Positions 42,451-52,124 of a stretch of 64,000 nt of DNA are shown one piece after another. The first letter of the stretch is position 1, and each line of letters begins with the position of its first letter. The notes below the pieces were generated by a model that ran no database searches, was not told the origin of the DNA, and worked only from the letters and a program-made list of their open reading frames with translations. The position numbers were made by a program, and so were the translations under genes. This DNA comes from Polaribacter butkevichii (GTDB lineage Bacteria > Bacteroidota > Bacteroidia > Flavobacteriales > Flavobacteriaceae): contig NZ_CP150661.1 of assembly GCF_038024105.1 (NCBI RefSeq), positions 3,687,501 through 3,751,500 on the forward strand, in the 5' to 3' direction.

Positions 42451-43080
42451 ATGAAAAAAGTAGTAATTTTATCATTATTAATGGTTATAGCATTTAACTT
42501 TTCTTCTTGTAAATCAGAAAAAAAATCTGAACAGAAAACAGAAGATAAAATTGAAACTAAAAAAAGTACAGCAGCTTTTTCTTTAGAGAAAGCGCAAAAC
42601 GAAATTAACTTTGTTGCTTATAAGACTACAGACAAAGTGCCTGTTGGTGGTCAGTTTAAAAAAGTGGATATTATTTCAGGCGGAGAAGGAAACTCTATTA
42701 AAGAAGCTATTAATAATACTGAGTTTTCAATTCCTGTAAGCAGTGTTTTTACAAAAGATACAAGTAGAGATTTTAAAATTAAAAAATTCTTTTTTGGTAT
42801 TATGGAGAACACCAAATTACTTTCTGGGAAGTTATTGTTAACAGATGATACTAATGGTGTAGCAGAAATTAAAATGAATGGAGTTACAGAAAAAGTAGCT
42901 TTTACATATACTATTACTGGTAATGTTTTTAATTTAACAGGTACCATGGATATTACAAAATGGAATGCAGGTGCTGCTTTAGCTTCTTTAAATACAGCTT
43001 GTTTAGATTTGCATAAAGGTGCAGATGGGGTTTCTAAAACATGGAGTGAGGTTGCTTTAAATATTACATCTACTTTCTAA
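42451..43080 (+). CDS. YceI-family lipoprotein
   Basis: A 209-residue exported lipocalin-like protein with lipobox Cys20 (FNFSSC-KSE) and a Lys/Glu-rich linker. Residues ~45-205 are a YceI-like barrel (VGGQFKKVDIISGGEG, VAFTYTITGNVFNLTGTMDI, WNAGAALASLN). YceI relatives bind isoprenoid or polyprenyl lipids. Last gene of the phospholipid operon, 7 nt after the ACBP gene. Confidence 0.85.
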   Translation: MKKVVILSLLMVIAFNFSSCKSEKKSEQKTEDKIETKKSTAAFSLEKAQNEINFVAYKTTDKVPVGGQFKKVDIISGGEGNSIKEAINNTEFSIPVSSVFTKDTSRDFKIKKFFFGIMENTKLLSGKLLLTDDTNGVAEIKMNGVTEKVAFTYTITGNVFNLTGTMDITKWNAGAALASLNTACLDLHKGADGVSKTWSEVALNITSTF

Positions 43081-43086
43081 GAAGTA

Positions 43087-43962
43087 TTATAAATTATCTA
43101 ACGCTTTTTTAAGTGTTTTAAATCGAAAAGAATATCCGTTCTTTTCGATTTTTTTTGCCGAAACTTTACTGCCTTCTAAAAGAATATTGGCCATTTCACC
43201 GAATAACAGTTTTAAGATAAATGCAGGGACACCAATACCTAAATAAGGTTTTTTAATGCTTTTGGCCAATTCTTTAGAAAAAGTGATACTTGTGTGATGT
43301 TCTGGTGCAACAGTATTAAAAATTCCTGTAAAGTTCTCTTCTACGGCTTTGATATAAATTAAACATAAATCTTCTATATGAATCCAAGGTAAAAATTGTT
43401 TACCAGAACCTAAAGGAGCTATAATAGGTGTTTTCATTTTTTCTAAAGCACCTCCTTTTTTAGATAAAACTATGCCTGTTCTTAAAATAGTTACCGGAAT
43501 GTCTTTTTTAGAAAATTGATGGGCTGCATTTTCCCATTTTTGGCAAACATCACCTAAAAAGTCTGTACCTACGTTATCTGTTTCTTCAAAAGTAATTTGC
43601 TTAGTAATGGCTCCGTAATAGCCAACACCAGAGGCCGAAATAAATCCCTTTAAATGAACATTTAGAGCAGTTATTTTATTAAAAAGTAAATTAGCCGTTT
43701 TAACTCGGCTATCAATAATTACTTGCTTTCTTTCTTCTGTCCAGCGTTTATCTGCAATTCCTGCACCCGCCAAATGAATAATATAATCGGTATCTATGAG
43801 TGCTTTTTCATCAATATAATTGGCAGAAACATCCCATTTAAATTCGTTTTTGTTTTGTGGGTTTCTACTAAGAATTACTACTTCATGCTTTTTAGCAATC
43901 AGCATTTCTGTTAGTCTTGTTCCTACAAGTCCTGTTCCTCCGGTAATTAATATTCTTGACAT
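43087..43962 (-). CDS. TIGR01777-family NAD(P)-dependent epimerase
   Basis: A 291-residue short-chain-dehydrogenase-like protein (YfcH type): Rossmann start ILITGGTGLVGTRL, IIHLAGAGIADKRW, SASGVGYYG with the catalytic Tyr region, and FLPWIHIEDLC. The C-terminus contains the DUF1731-like ALDNL end. The substrate is unknown; relatives act in lipid or cell-division-linked reactions. Converges on yceI with a 6-nt gap. Confidence 0.86.
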   Translation of the reverse strand: MSRILITGGTGLVGTRLTEMLIAKKHEVVILSRNPQNKNEFKWDVSANYIDEKALIDTDYIIHLAGAGIADKRWTEERKQVIIDSRVKTANLLFNKITALNVHLKGFISASGVGYYGAITKQITFEETDNVGTDFLGDVCQKWENAAHQFSKKDIPVTILRTGIVLSKKGGALEKMKTPIIAPLGSGKQFLPWIHIEDLCLIYIKAVEENFTGIFNTVAPEHHTSITFSKELAKSIKKPYLGIGVPAFILKLLFGEMANILLEGSKVSAKKIEKNGYSFRFKTLKKALDNL

Positions 43963-44086
43963 AAAGTAAAGATACTTAAATTTTGTTGAATCTTTTTAGT
44001 GTTTTATAAAACAAACTTATAGCCAGATATATTAAACTAATGTTAATCCTTTTTTAGACGTTGCTTAAAAGCGTATTTTTATAGTG

Positions 44087-45211
44087 ATGAAAAATAACAA
44101 AAAAAGAAAAGGTTTTGTTTTTAAAACCTATGAAGCAGAAAATCAATCTCCTTTCGAAAAACTATTCGAGATTTTTAAGGAATTGATTACCTATACTTCT
44201 GGCGATTTTGATGAAGCCATTGATTGGTTACGTTCTTTAGATAAAGAGTATAAATTAACGGATGAGAATTATACCATTGATGATTTTATTGAAGATTTAA
44301 AGAAGAAAGGATATATAAAAGAAGAAATAAAAGGTGATGGAACCGGAGGAACAAAAATTACTCCGAAAACAGAACGTGCCATTAGACAGCAAGCATTAAA
44401 ACATATTTTTGGTAACATAAAAAGAAGTGGTTCTGGAAATCATAAAAGTAAATCTCCCGGAATTGGAGATGAACATACAGGAGACTTTAGAAATTATCAA
44501 TTTGGAGATTCGTTAGACAAAGTATCAATGACAGAAAGCATTAGAAATGCTCAAATAAATAACGGAATTGATAATTTTAATTTAACCGAAAATGATTTGG
44601 TGGTAGAAGAAACGCTGCATAAAAGTCAAATGAGCACTGTTTTAATGATAGACATTAGTCATTCTATGATTTTGTATGGCGAAGACAGAATTACACCTGC
44701 AAAAAAAGTTGCCATGGCGTTGGCAGAATTAATAACTACGCGTTACCCAAAAGACACGTTAGATATTATTGTTTTTGGTAATGACGCTTGGGCTATTAAA
44801 ATTAAAGATTTACCGTATTTACAAGTAGGTCCTTATCATACCAACACAGTAGCAGGTTTGCAATTGGCAATGGATTTACTCCGAAGAAAAAGAAATACCA
44901 ACAAACAAATTTTTATGATTACCGATGGTAAACCTAGTTGCTTGCGTTTACCAGATGGTCAATATTATAAAAATAGTAATGGCTTAGATAAGTATATTGT
45001 AAACAAATGTTATGCAATGGCACAACAAGCCCGTAAATTACATATTCCTATTACCACTTTTATGATTGCACAAGACCCGTATTTAATGCAATTTGTAAGA
45101 GCGTTTACACAAGCCAATCAAGGAAAAGCATTTTATACAGGGTTAAAAGGTTTGGGAGAAATGATTTTTGAAGATTACGAAACAAATAGAAAAAAGAGAA
45201 TTAAAGGTTAA
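44087..45211 (+). CDS. vWA-domain protein (ChlD/CoxE-like partner)
   Basis: A 374-residue soluble protein. The N-terminal ~160 residues are charged and helical (FEIFKELITYTSGDFDEAID). Residues ~175-370 are a von Willebrand A domain with a full MIDAS: DISHSM, then the Thr in GPYHTNTVAG and Asp in MITDGKPS. I start at the ATG at 44087 rather than the GTG one codon earlier. It precedes a MoxR/ChlI-like ATPase, the usual ATPase-vWA chaperone arrangement, probably acting on metal insertion or protein assembly. Client unknown. Confidence 0.85.
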   Translation: MKNNKKRKGFVFKTYEAENQSPFEKLFEIFKELITYTSGDFDEAIDWLRSLDKEYKLTDENYTIDDFIEDLKKKGYIKEEIKGDGTGGTKITPKTERAIRQQALKHIFGNIKRSGSGNHKSKSPGIGDEHTGDFRNYQFGDSLDKVSMTESIRNAQINNGIDNFNLTENDLVVEETLHKSQMSTVLMIDISHSMILYGEDRITPAKKVAMALAELITTRYPKDTLDIIVFGNDAWAIKIKDLPYLQVGPYHTNTVAGLQLAMDLLRRKRNTNKQIFMITDGKPSCLRLPDGQYYKNSNGLDKYIVNKCYAMAQQARKLHIPITTFMIAQDPYLMQFVRAFTQANQGKAFYTGLKGLGEMIFEDYETNRKKRIKG

Positions 45212-45292
45212 AAAAGAAACTAGAATAAAGATAAAAGAAGATGAGTGCTATCTCTTTTCTTGTATCTTTTTTCTTGCATCTAAAACAAAAAC

Positions 45293-46759
45293 ATGAATTT
45301 AGAAAATATAAAAACATTAGGAGAATTAATAAAGTCTGGTTACAAATCTAGATCTATTAAAGACGAGTTACGAGAAAACCTTATTCGTAAAATAATGAGT
45401 AAAGAAACCGTTTTTAAGGGAGTTCATGGCTACGAGAATACCGTAATTCCAGAATTAGAGCGTGCTATTTTAAGTAAGCATAATATTAATTTATTAGGAT
45501 TAAGAGGACAGGCAAAAACACGTTTGGCTAGATTAATGGTAAATTTATTAGACGAATATATTCCTGTAGTAGAAGGTTCTGAAATTAATGATGATCCTTT
45601 AAACCCTATTTCTCGGTTTGCCGTTGAGTTGATTAAAGAAAAAGGAGACGCTACACCTATTTATTGGTTGCACAGAGATGAACGTTTTGCAGAAAAATTG
45701 GCTACGCCAGATGTAACTGTGGCAGATATTATTGGTGATGTAGATCCAATAAAAGCGGCAAATCTAAAATTGTCTTATGCAGATGACAGAGTAATTCATT
45801 ACGGAATGATTCCACGAGCAAACAGGTGTATTTTTGTAATTAATGAGTTGCCAGATTTACAAGCTAGGATTCAAGTTGCCTTGTTTAATATTTTACAAGA
45901 AGGCGATATTCAAATTAGAGGTTTTAAATTAAGATTGCCTTTAGATATGCAATTTGTGTTTACGGCAAACCCAGAAGATTATACCAATAGAGGGAGTATT
46001 GTTACGCCTTTAAAAGATAGAATTGGCTCGCAAATTTTAACGCATTATCCAGCAGATATAAAAACCGCAAAAGCGATTACACAACAAGAAGCGAATAATA
46101 CAAGTTCTCAAAAAGAGTTTATTACAGTACCAGAACTAGCTAAAGATTTGTTAGAACAAATTGTGTTTGAAGCAAGGGAAAGTGAATATGTAGACGCTAA
46201 AAGTGGGGTAAGTGCACGTTTAAGTATTTCTGCTTTTGAGAATTTATTAAGTACAGCAGAAAGAAGAGCCTTGTTTTCTGGTGATGAAAAAACAATGGTT
46301 CGTTTAAATGATTTTGACGGAATTATACCCGCTATTACAGGTAAGGTAGAGTTGGTGTACGAAGGTGAACAAGAAGGTGCACATGTAGTTGCAGAAACCT
46401 TAATTAAAAATGCTGTTAAAACGTTGTTTCCAAACTACTTTCCTGAGATTAAAAAATTAGAAAAGCAAGATGCTGAAACTCCGTATGATGACATTATTTC
46501 TTGGTTTTTTAATGCTGATGAAGATTTTGAATTGTTAGATGATTTTACAGAAGAACAGTACAAAGCAGAATTAGATAAAGTGAAGCCTTTAGATGCTTTT
46601 GTTAAAGAATACCAACCAAACTTAAATGAAGCGGATACTTATTTTATGAAAGAATTTGTATTATGGGCGTTGGTTGAATTTAAAAAATTAAGCAAATATA
46701 GATTTGCAGAAGGCACACAATTTAAAGATCCTTATGGTAATTTTATAAGTGGTTTATAA
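45293..46759 (+). CDS. AAA+ ATPase of the MoxR / Mg-chelatase-I-like group
   Basis: A 488-residue ATPase. Walker A variant GLRGQAKTRLARL at ~residues 64-76 (GxxGxAKT), Walker B CIFVINELPDLQ, arginine-finger-like sensor PLKDRIGSQILTHYP, and a C-terminal helical lid. The preceding gene is its vWA partner (82-nt gap of AT-rich quasi-palindromic sequence). Such pairs work as chaperones for complex maturation. No chlorophyll or cobalt-chelatase genes lie nearby, so a Mg-chelatase role is not supported. Confidence 0.88.
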   Translation: MNLENIKTLGELIKSGYKSRSIKDELRENLIRKIMSKETVFKGVHGYENTVIPELERAILSKHNINLLGLRGQAKTRLARLMVNLLDEYIPVVEGSEINDDPLNPISRFAVELIKEKGDATPIYWLHRDERFAEKLATPDVTVADIIGDVDPIKAANLKLSYADDRVIHYGMIPRANRCIFVINELPDLQARIQVALFNILQEGDIQIRGFKLRLPLDMQFVFTANPEDYTNRGSIVTPLKDRIGSQILTHYPADIKTAKAITQQEANNTSSQKEFITVPELAKDLLEQIVFEARESEYVDAKSGVSARLSISAFENLLSTAERRALFSGDEKTMVRLNDFDGIIPAITGKVELVYEGEQEGAHVVAETLIKNAVKTLFPNYFPEIKKLEKQDAETPYDDIISWFFNADEDFELLDDFTEEQYKAELDKVKPLDAFVKEYQPNLNEADTYFMKEFVLWALVEFKKLSKYRFAEGTQFKDPYGNFISGL

Positions 46760-46763
46760 GCAA

Positions 46764-47339
46764 TTATCGATTGCTACGAGATTTAATATTAAGATTACAA
46801 AACCGAATTATTTCTATAATTCGGTTTTTTCTTGTAGTTTCTCTTTTGGCTTGTTGTAACCAATACAGATATCCTTTTCTGTAACTAGGTGCAAAGTTTT
46901 TAAAATTAGTAAAAGCATTTTTATTAGCATCAAACTCAATTTGTAAATCTTCAGGAATAATTCCCTTTTCAACATCATCTAAAGCAGTCCAAGAGCCATT
47001 TTGTTTCGCAATTTCAATAATTTCTAAACCCTTTGGATGCATTAAATCATCAGCCATTAAATTTTTAATATGCTTTTTATTTACAGCACTCCAAACACTT
47101 TTAGGTTTTCTTTGGCAGAAATATTGTTTGCGTTTTCCATCTCCCAAACTTTTAACGGTAGCATCTATCCAGCCAAAACATAGGGCAACCTTTACAGCCT
47201 CTTCCCAACGCATCGATTCTTTTTTATGATCTACTTTATAAAAAATAAGATGTATTCCGTTAGAAGAATCATGATTTTTAGACAGCCAATTACGCCATTC
47301 TATATCATTTTTAAAGTAAAATTCTTCTATTGCAAACAT
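46764..47339 (-). CDS. YdeI/OmpD-associated family protein
   Basis: A 191-residue soluble protein: WRNWLSKNHDSSNGIHLIFY, EAVKVALCFGWIDATVKSL, FCQRKPKSVWSAVNKKHI, and the C-terminal YLYWLQQAKRETTRKNRI region. The family is linked by annotation to peptide or bacteriocin resistance, with little mechanistic knowledge. The start at 47339 (MFAIEEF) is an ATG; the upstream in-frame TTG is rejected. Its 3' end converges on the AAA+ gene, 4 nt apart. Confidence 0.85.
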   Translation of the reverse strand: MFAIEEFYFKNDIEWRNWLSKNHDSSNGIHLIFYKVDHKKESMRWEEAVKVALCFGWIDATVKSLGDGKRKQYFCQRKPKSVWSAVNKKHIKNLMADDLMHPKGLEIIEIAKQNGSWTALDDVEKGIIPEDLQIEFDANKNAFTNFKNFAPSYRKGYLYWLQQAKRETTRKNRIIEIIRFCNLNIKSRSNR

Positions 47340-47378
47340 AGGTAACAAACAGCAGTACTAATAAAACAAGCGTAAATA

Positions 47379-48074
47379 TTATTTGCTTTTAATTTTGTTT
47401 AGATACTCTTGAAAGCGTTTTCCGTAATCAGAATTTTTTACATTTTCAGATAAAGAGTTGTTAACAGTATCTAACATTTGTAAACTAGCATCATACATTT
47501 CTGTTAAAGCAATATAAGGAGCCACTTCTGTGTTTGCATTGTTAATTGCAAAGTTAGTGGTAAATAAAACTCTTCTTTTTGTTAGTTTTTGATAGTCTTT
47601 TTCTAGTTGTTTCACTAAAGCTTCGTCATTTTCTTTTTTTGCGTTAAAATCTTTTTGAATAAATTCTAAACGCTGGTTTTGAAACTGTCTTTTAATTTTA
47701 TTGTATTTATCTAAAATTTCTTGGTTTTTTGAGCCTGAAATTTCTGGGTTAAATCCAAATTGTTCTACGTTGTCGTTAATTGTAATGTTTCCTTTTTCAC
47801 CAAAAAATAGAATTCTTTTGTTTGTTGTATTTCCATCAAAAGTTAAATAATACAATACTGGCGATTCTACGTTGTCCGTTAAAGTAAATTGATCACTTCC
47901 TAATAAGTTTACAGAGTCTACAGAAACTAAAAGGGTGTCTTTCATTTTCTGAAGGTATAAAGTTCCTTTTTTAAGACCTTTAATTTGCCCTTTTACAATC
48001 ATGTTTCCTTCTTTCTTAGAAGAACAAGCTACTATTAAAATAGATAGGACTAAAAGTGTAATTATTTTCTTCAT
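47379..48074 (-). CDS. DUF4369 lipoprotein
   Basis: A 231-residue exported protein with lipobox Cys17 (LIVAC-SSK). Residues ~25-115 match DUF4369 (NMIVKGQIKGLKKGTLYLQK, SVDSVNLLGSDQFTLTDN, FFGEKGNITI), a beta domain often fused to thioredoxin in Bacteroidetes. Here the thioredoxin part is absent and replaced by a helical, charged segment (~125-230). The start is the ATG at 48074. Role unknown. Downstream of the DUF819 gene by 40 nt. Confidence 0.8.
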   Translation of the reverse strand: MKKIITLLVLSILIVACSSKKEGNMIVKGQIKGLKKGTLYLQKMKDTLLVSVDSVNLLGSDQFTLTDNVESPVLYYLTFDGNTTNKRILFFGEKGNITINDNVEQFGFNPEISGSKNQEILDKYNKIKRQFQNQRLEFIQKDFNAKKENDEALVKQLEKDYQKLTKRRVLFTTNFAINNANTEVAPYIALTEMYDASLQMLDTVNNSLSENVKNSDYGKRFQEYLNKIKSK

Positions 48075-48114
48075 AAATTTAATATTTTCCGTCTGCAAAT
48101 ATGCTTATTTTTAT

Positions 48115-49422
48115 TTAAAGTGTAGCTGATAATTCCATTAAAATGGTACATAAAATGGCGCCAATTGTTCCTATAGCGTAACCAAATACCGCCAATAAAA
48201 CACCAACAGTTGCTAATGAAGGGTGAAATGCTTGCGCTACAATAGGAGCAGAGGCTGCACCACCAACATTTGCTTGACTACCTACGGCTAAAAAGAAGTA
48301 AGGAGCTTTTATTAGTTTGGCAACTAAAATTAATAAACCAGCGTGTATAGACATCCAAACCAAACCAATAGCAATTAAGCCTACGTTGTCAAAAATCATT
48401 GCTAAATCCATTTTCATACCAATAGTGGCAACCAAAATGTAAATAAAAACACTTCCAATTTTACTAGCTCCTGCACCTTCGTAATTTTTAGCTTTTGTAA
48501 AAGATAAGATAATGGCAATAATTGTAGAAATACTAATCAACCAAAAGAAACCAGAGCCTAAAAAAGTGAAAATATTTCTCCATGTTTCCGATTCTATTCC
48601 TGCAACTAAATGGCTAAAAAAAGAACTTAAATATCCCGATGCAAAATGACCAAAACCAACAGTAGTAAAAGCTATGGCTAGAATAATCATTAAGTCTGTA
48701 ACAGATGGGTTTCTTTTTACCTTTTGAGCAAAGTTAGAAACTTTTTCTTTTAACTCTTCTATGGCAGAAGTATCTGCACCAAGCCATTTATCAATTTTAT
48801 CTTTTTTACCAATACCTATTAATAAAACAGCCATCCAAATATTGGCAACAACAATATCAACAAACACCATTCCTCCATATTTTGCAGGGTTGTATTTGTA
48901 AATTTCTAACATGGCCGTTTGGTTTGCTCCACCACCTATCCAACTTCCTGCAAGTGTAGATAGACCACGCCAAACAGCATCAAAATCTGCGCCACCAACT
49001 GTTTCTGGAGAGAAAGCAGAAATTAATAAAATAGCCAAGGGCCCACCAATTATAATGCCTACGGTTCCTGTAAAAAACATAATTAATGCCTTAGAGCCTA
49101 AGTTAAAAATTGCTTTTAAATCGATACTTAACGTCATTAAAACTAAAGCAGCAGGCAATAAAAAACGACTAGAAATATAATATAATTGAGATTTTCCTTT
49201 AATAACCTCGCCTGCGGTGTTTAAAGTTTCCCATTCTGGGGATATAATGCCAGATGTGGTAAAAATAGCCGGAATAAAATACGCCATAAATAAACCAGGT
49301 ACAATCTTGTAGAACTTGTACCAAAAACCACTTGTTTTGCTTTCTGTGTAAAAAACAAAACCGAGTGATAGCATTAAGATTCCAAAAACGATTGCATCAT
49401 TTGTAAAAATAGGGGTTGTCAT
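48115..49422 (-). CDS. DUF819-family membrane transporter-like protein
   Basis: A 435-residue integral membrane protein with about 11 helices. Conserved DUF819 features: GSWIGGGANQTAMLEIY, VGSQANVGGAASAPIVAQAF and the ending AIGTIGAILCTILM. The internal symmetry suggests a secondary transporter. Substrate unknown. DUF2490 is encoded 3 nt upstream on the same strand, so the two are co-transcribed. Confidence 0.87.
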   Translation of the reverse strand: MTTPIFTNDAIVFGILMLSLGFVFYTESKTSGFWYKFYKIVPGLFMAYFIPAIFTTSGIISPEWETLNTAGEVIKGKSQLYYISSRFLLPAALVLMTLSIDLKAIFNLGSKALIMFFTGTVGIIIGGPLAILLISAFSPETVGGADFDAVWRGLSTLAGSWIGGGANQTAMLEIYKYNPAKYGGMVFVDIVVANIWMAVLLIGIGKKDKIDKWLGADTSAIEELKEKVSNFAQKVKRNPSVTDLMIILAIAFTTVGFGHFASGYLSSFFSHLVAGIESETWRNIFTFLGSGFFWLISISTIIAIILSFTKAKNYEGAGASKIGSVFIYILVATIGMKMDLAMIFDNVGLIAIGLVWMSIHAGLLILVAKLIKAPYFFLAVGSQANVGGAASAPIVAQAFHPSLATVGVLLAVFGYAIGTIGAILCTILMELSATL

Positions 49423-49425
49423 ATT

Positions 49426-50103
49426 TTATATGTTTTTTTTAGTAAAGTCTGTGTTTAAAATAACACCTAATTGCATTCTATGTAGGCTGCTGTTTGTAAA
49501 TTTTGTGTAAAAATAACCTAATTTTAGTTTTAAATTTTCACTTAATTTTTTAAGCATGCCAAAACCAGTTCTGTTTTGACCATATGCTTTTGAAACAAAC
49601 TTTATAAAAAGATCATTAAAAGTATATATTTCATAATTTTTAGAAATAGGGTAGTTTAAAAATAAACCGTACCGTATTCTATGCGTTACCTCATTTTTAA
49701 AGTTTTTTCTTTTAAATCTTTGCGCCAAACGTATGCGGTGTTTTACCTGAATATCTCTCCAATTATTTTTGATGTTTAAATCTTGATAAAACCGATATTC
49801 ATATAAATTAGGAGAAGTAGTCTTATAGGAAGTGTCTGTTATAGAATATACGCCACCCGCTGTAACATTAATTTTATCATTAAAAGTAAAATTGATACCT
49901 AATCTATAAATTTCTTGTTGATATTCGCTAGCCAGTTCATAATATCTAAAATGGGCATTTGTTTTAAGTTTTATTTTTTTAGAAATTTTATATGTGCCAT
50001 TATACATGTACCAAGTTCCTAGTTTATTTTCTTCGGATGGTGTTTGAGCGTAAAATTTGAAGCCTATAATTAATAAACAAAATAGAATTATATTTTTAGT
50101 CAT
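49426..50103 (-). CDS. DUF2490 outer-membrane-type protein
   Basis: A 225-residue exported protein, signal peptide residues 1-19 (FKFYAQTPSEE). It has the family layout: GTWYMYNGTYKISKKIKLKT, HFRYYELASEYQQEIYRLGI, and paired strands to the end, consistent with a small barrel. Function unknown. First gene of the DUF2490-DUF819-DUF4369 group. Confidence 0.8.
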   Translation of the reverse strand: MTKNIILFCLLIIGFKFYAQTPSEENKLGTWYMYNGTYKISKKIKLKTNAHFRYYELASEYQQEIYRLGINFTFNDKINVTAGGVYSITDTSYKTTSPNLYEYRFYQDLNIKNNWRDIQVKHRIRLAQRFKRKNFKNEVTHRIRYGLFLNYPISKNYEIYTFNDLFIKFVSKAYGQNRTGFGMLKKLSENLKLKLGYFYTKFTNSSLHRMQLGVILNTDFTKKNI

Positions 50104-50261
50104 AAATTATTTAGAGAAAATAGTTTTTTTGCATTTAACTTTAAGAAGAAGGCAATATACAAAATAGAAAATGCTCCGTAAAAAATGAGCGTTTATTTTT
50201 ATTAATTAGATGTGTTAAGTGTTCTTTTAAAAGATAGGTTACTTTGTTTTTTGTATCAACA

Positions 50262-50432
50262 TTAATTATTGTCTTCTTTCTTTTTAGGTTCTCTTTTTGC
50301 ATTTTTAAGAGCTTGCATAAGCATCCATTCTATTTGTCCGTTTGTAGAACGAAATTCATCTGCAGCCCACTTTTCAATAGCTTTAATCATGTCTTCATTA
50401 ACTCGCAACGCGAATGCCTTTTTTTTAGCCAT
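50262..50432 (-). CDS. Small Arc-type ribbon-helix-helix protein
   Basis: A 56-residue gene that is easily missed. It reads MAKKKAFALRVNEDMIKAIE, then KWAADEFRSTNGQIEWMLMQ and a lysine-rich tail. This is the Arc/MetJ-like fold: strand AFALRVNE, then two helices with the RSTNGQIEWML pattern. Its ATG lies 1 nt after the stop of the hydrolase gene, so it ends a five-gene operon. Likely DNA-binding; the target is unknown, and autoregulation of the operon is possible. Confidence 0.82.
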   Translation of the reverse strand: MAKKKAFALRVNEDMIKAIEKWAADEFRSTNGQIEWMLMQALKNAKREPKKKEDNN

Positions 50433-50433
50433 G

Positions 50434-51354
50434 TTACTTTTTTATAAATAAAACGATTGTTTTAATTAATTGTTCTGATATTGGGTATTCTGATGAATAA
50501 TACGATTTTAGATTGTCTTCTTCTTTTTGGATGTCTTTTAAAACATGATTCATATTTTTTATAATAACCAATTTAGAATTTAAGTTTGCAGTATGCAAAG
50601 CTTCAGCATCTTCAATTTGTACTTGTAAATCCTTGTTACCATTAATAATTAAACTCGGAATTTTTAATTCTTTTATTTTTTCTAAAGGATTTATTTGCAT
50701 CCAAGAATATAAAAAATCTTGATTTTGTTTTGCAAATACACTCATTAAAAATGGATTTACAACTTCTATTTTTCCTTTTATTCTTAAAGTATCAAACTGT
50801 TTTTTAGCAGCAATACCTAAGGTGGCATTATTCTTTGATATCTGTTTTATTATGGTTTTATCAATGGTTTCTCCTGCGCCTGCAATAGAAATATATTTGT
50901 CAATATTTTTAGCAGCCATCATTGCAATTAAAGAACCTTGACTATGACCTATTAAAATAATTTTAGAAAAATGTTTGTCATTTTTAAAATGAGAGATTAC
51001 CTTTTCTATATCAAGTGAAAAATCTACAATTTTGGTGCCTTTTAAAAAAGCGGTGTTGTTTTTAGTAGCAGTTCTTTTATCATAACTAAAAAAAGCAATT
51101 TCTTCTTTGTTGATGGCATCTCTAAATTGTTTAATATAATTGGCTTTAATTATTGGAAATTGATTTCCGTTTCTATCTACATTACCAGATCCATGCACCC
51201 AAATAATTAATGGAACCTTTGTATTTGTATAGGTTAAGGTTCCTGGAAGTTCTATGGCTTCATTTTTTATCACTATTTCTTCAGATTTTATCTGAGCAAT
51301 AGAAATAAAGGTTCCAAAAAATGTAATTATTAAATAGGTGCTAAAACGAATCAT
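50434..51354 (-). CDS. Alpha/beta hydrolase, exported
   Basis: A 306-residue serine hydrolase with a signal peptide (ending FGTFISIAQ, about residue 20). Nucleophile elbow GHSQGS, oxyanion VHGSGNVDRNG, acid in NGNKDLQVQ and His in KNMNHVLKD. Resembles dienelactone-hydrolase/acyl-peptidase-like enzymes; the substrate is unknown. Its start overlaps the stop of the upstream membrane-protein gene by 4 bp. Confidence 0.85.
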   Translation of the reverse strand: MIRFSTYLIITFFGTFISIAQIKSEEIVIKNEAIELPGTLTYTNTKVPLIIWVHGSGNVDRNGNQFPIIKANYIKQFRDAINKEEIAFFSYDKRTATKNNTAFLKGTKIVDFSLDIEKVISHFKNDKHFSKIILIGHSQGSLIAMMAAKNIDKYISIAGAGETIDKTIIKQISKNNATLGIAAKKQFDTLRIKGKIEVVNPFLMSVFAKQNQDFLYSWMQINPLEKIKELKIPSLIINGNKDLQVQIEDAEALHTANLNSKLVIIKNMNHVLKDIQKEEDNLKSYYSSEYPISEQLIKTIVLFIKK

Positions 51355-51851
51355 GTTAATTTATTTTTATAAGTTTCTAAAACTCTTGTAGCTTCTTCTT
51401 TTTTTTGTGTACCAATTAATAATTTCTCTCCATTTTTAAGAATTAATTGAATGCCAATATTACCAGAAACATTTATCGCTTTGTCTTTTCCTTTATTAAA
51501 GAAAAATCCTCTTCTTATTCCCCAACCACCAAATTCAGTTATCGGTTGATATTTTCTTACATAAGCTTTAGAAATTTCACGCCAAGGAATCATTTTTACT
51601 GAAAAGTGAAACGGAAAAAATTGGTAATGAATTCCTTTTTCATCAATTCTTGTGGTTAGTTTAAAGAAGAATATTGTGGTAACTGAAACCAAAATAACTG
51701 CAATTGTAATTACAAATCCTTGGGTGGTTAGTGTAGTGTTTTTTTGTAAGTATTTCTTCAGCATCATTGCTATAGGGGCAATTGAACTAATAACTAACAA
51801 GATAATCAACCAAGTTTGTCTAAAACGTTGTTCTTCTTTAAAAATTTTCAT
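51351..51851 (-). CDS. Two-TM membrane protein with PH-like domain
   Basis: A 166-residue protein with two transmembrane helices (~13-32 and ~44-64), then a strand-rich domain (RIDEKGIHYQFFPFH, MIPWREISKAYVRKYQPITE, GGWGIRRGFF, GIQLILKNGEKLLIGTQK) typical of bacterial PH-like membrane proteins. Probably a DUF6141-type protein. Function unknown; operon with SPFH, DUF4177, hydrolase and Arc genes. Confidence 0.7.
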   Translation of the reverse strand: MKIFKEEQRFRQTWLIILLVISSIAPIAMMLKKYLQKNTTLTTQGFVITIAVILVSVTTIFFFKLTTRIDEKGIHYQFFPFHFSVKMIPWREISKAYVRKYQPITEFGGWGIRRGFFFNKGKDKAINVSGNIGIQLILKNGEKLLIGTQKKEEATRVLETYKNKLT

Positions 51852-51853
51852 TT

Positions 51854-52021
51854 TTATCTGTTTTTATCTTTTTCTAAAAGCGCATAAACACCTCCATTTA
51901 CATTGGAGTATACGTTAATTACGCGCCAACCTTGTTTAGCATGAGCGTTAATTGCGTCCTCAAAATTATTTTGGCTATTAGACCAACTTACTTTTTGTTT
52001 TAAAAATTTATATTCTTTCAT
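51854..52021 (-). CDS. Small DUF4177-like protein
   Basis: A 55-residue protein: MKEYKFLKQKVSWSNSQNNF, then INAHAKQGWRVINVYSN and GVYALLEKDKNR. The GWRVINV pattern with a preceding helix is characteristic of DUF4177. The start is the ATG at 52021; the upstream extension is unlike the family. Followed 2 nt later by the membrane-protein gene. Function unknown. Confidence 0.78.
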   Translation of the reverse strand: MKEYKFLKQKVSWSNSQNNFEDAINAHAKQGWRVINVYSNVNGGVYALLEKDKNR

Positions 52022-52124
52022 GTATTTTATTTTTTGTTTTTGAGCTTTTGACCTGCAAAAGCACAAAGATTTAGAGTAAAAAAAGTTGTGAAGTTGTTGT
52101 TTTTTTAGCTTTACGAACTACTAA

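Noticed and set aside
44087-46759. Magnesium or cobalt chelatase
   Set aside because: ATPase and vWA subunits resemble ChlI and ChlD, but no porphyrin- or cobalamin-synthesis gene or large chelatase subunit is present.
48911-49180. 89-codon plus-strand frame in the DUF819 gene
   Set aside because: Antisense shadow of conserved membrane helices.
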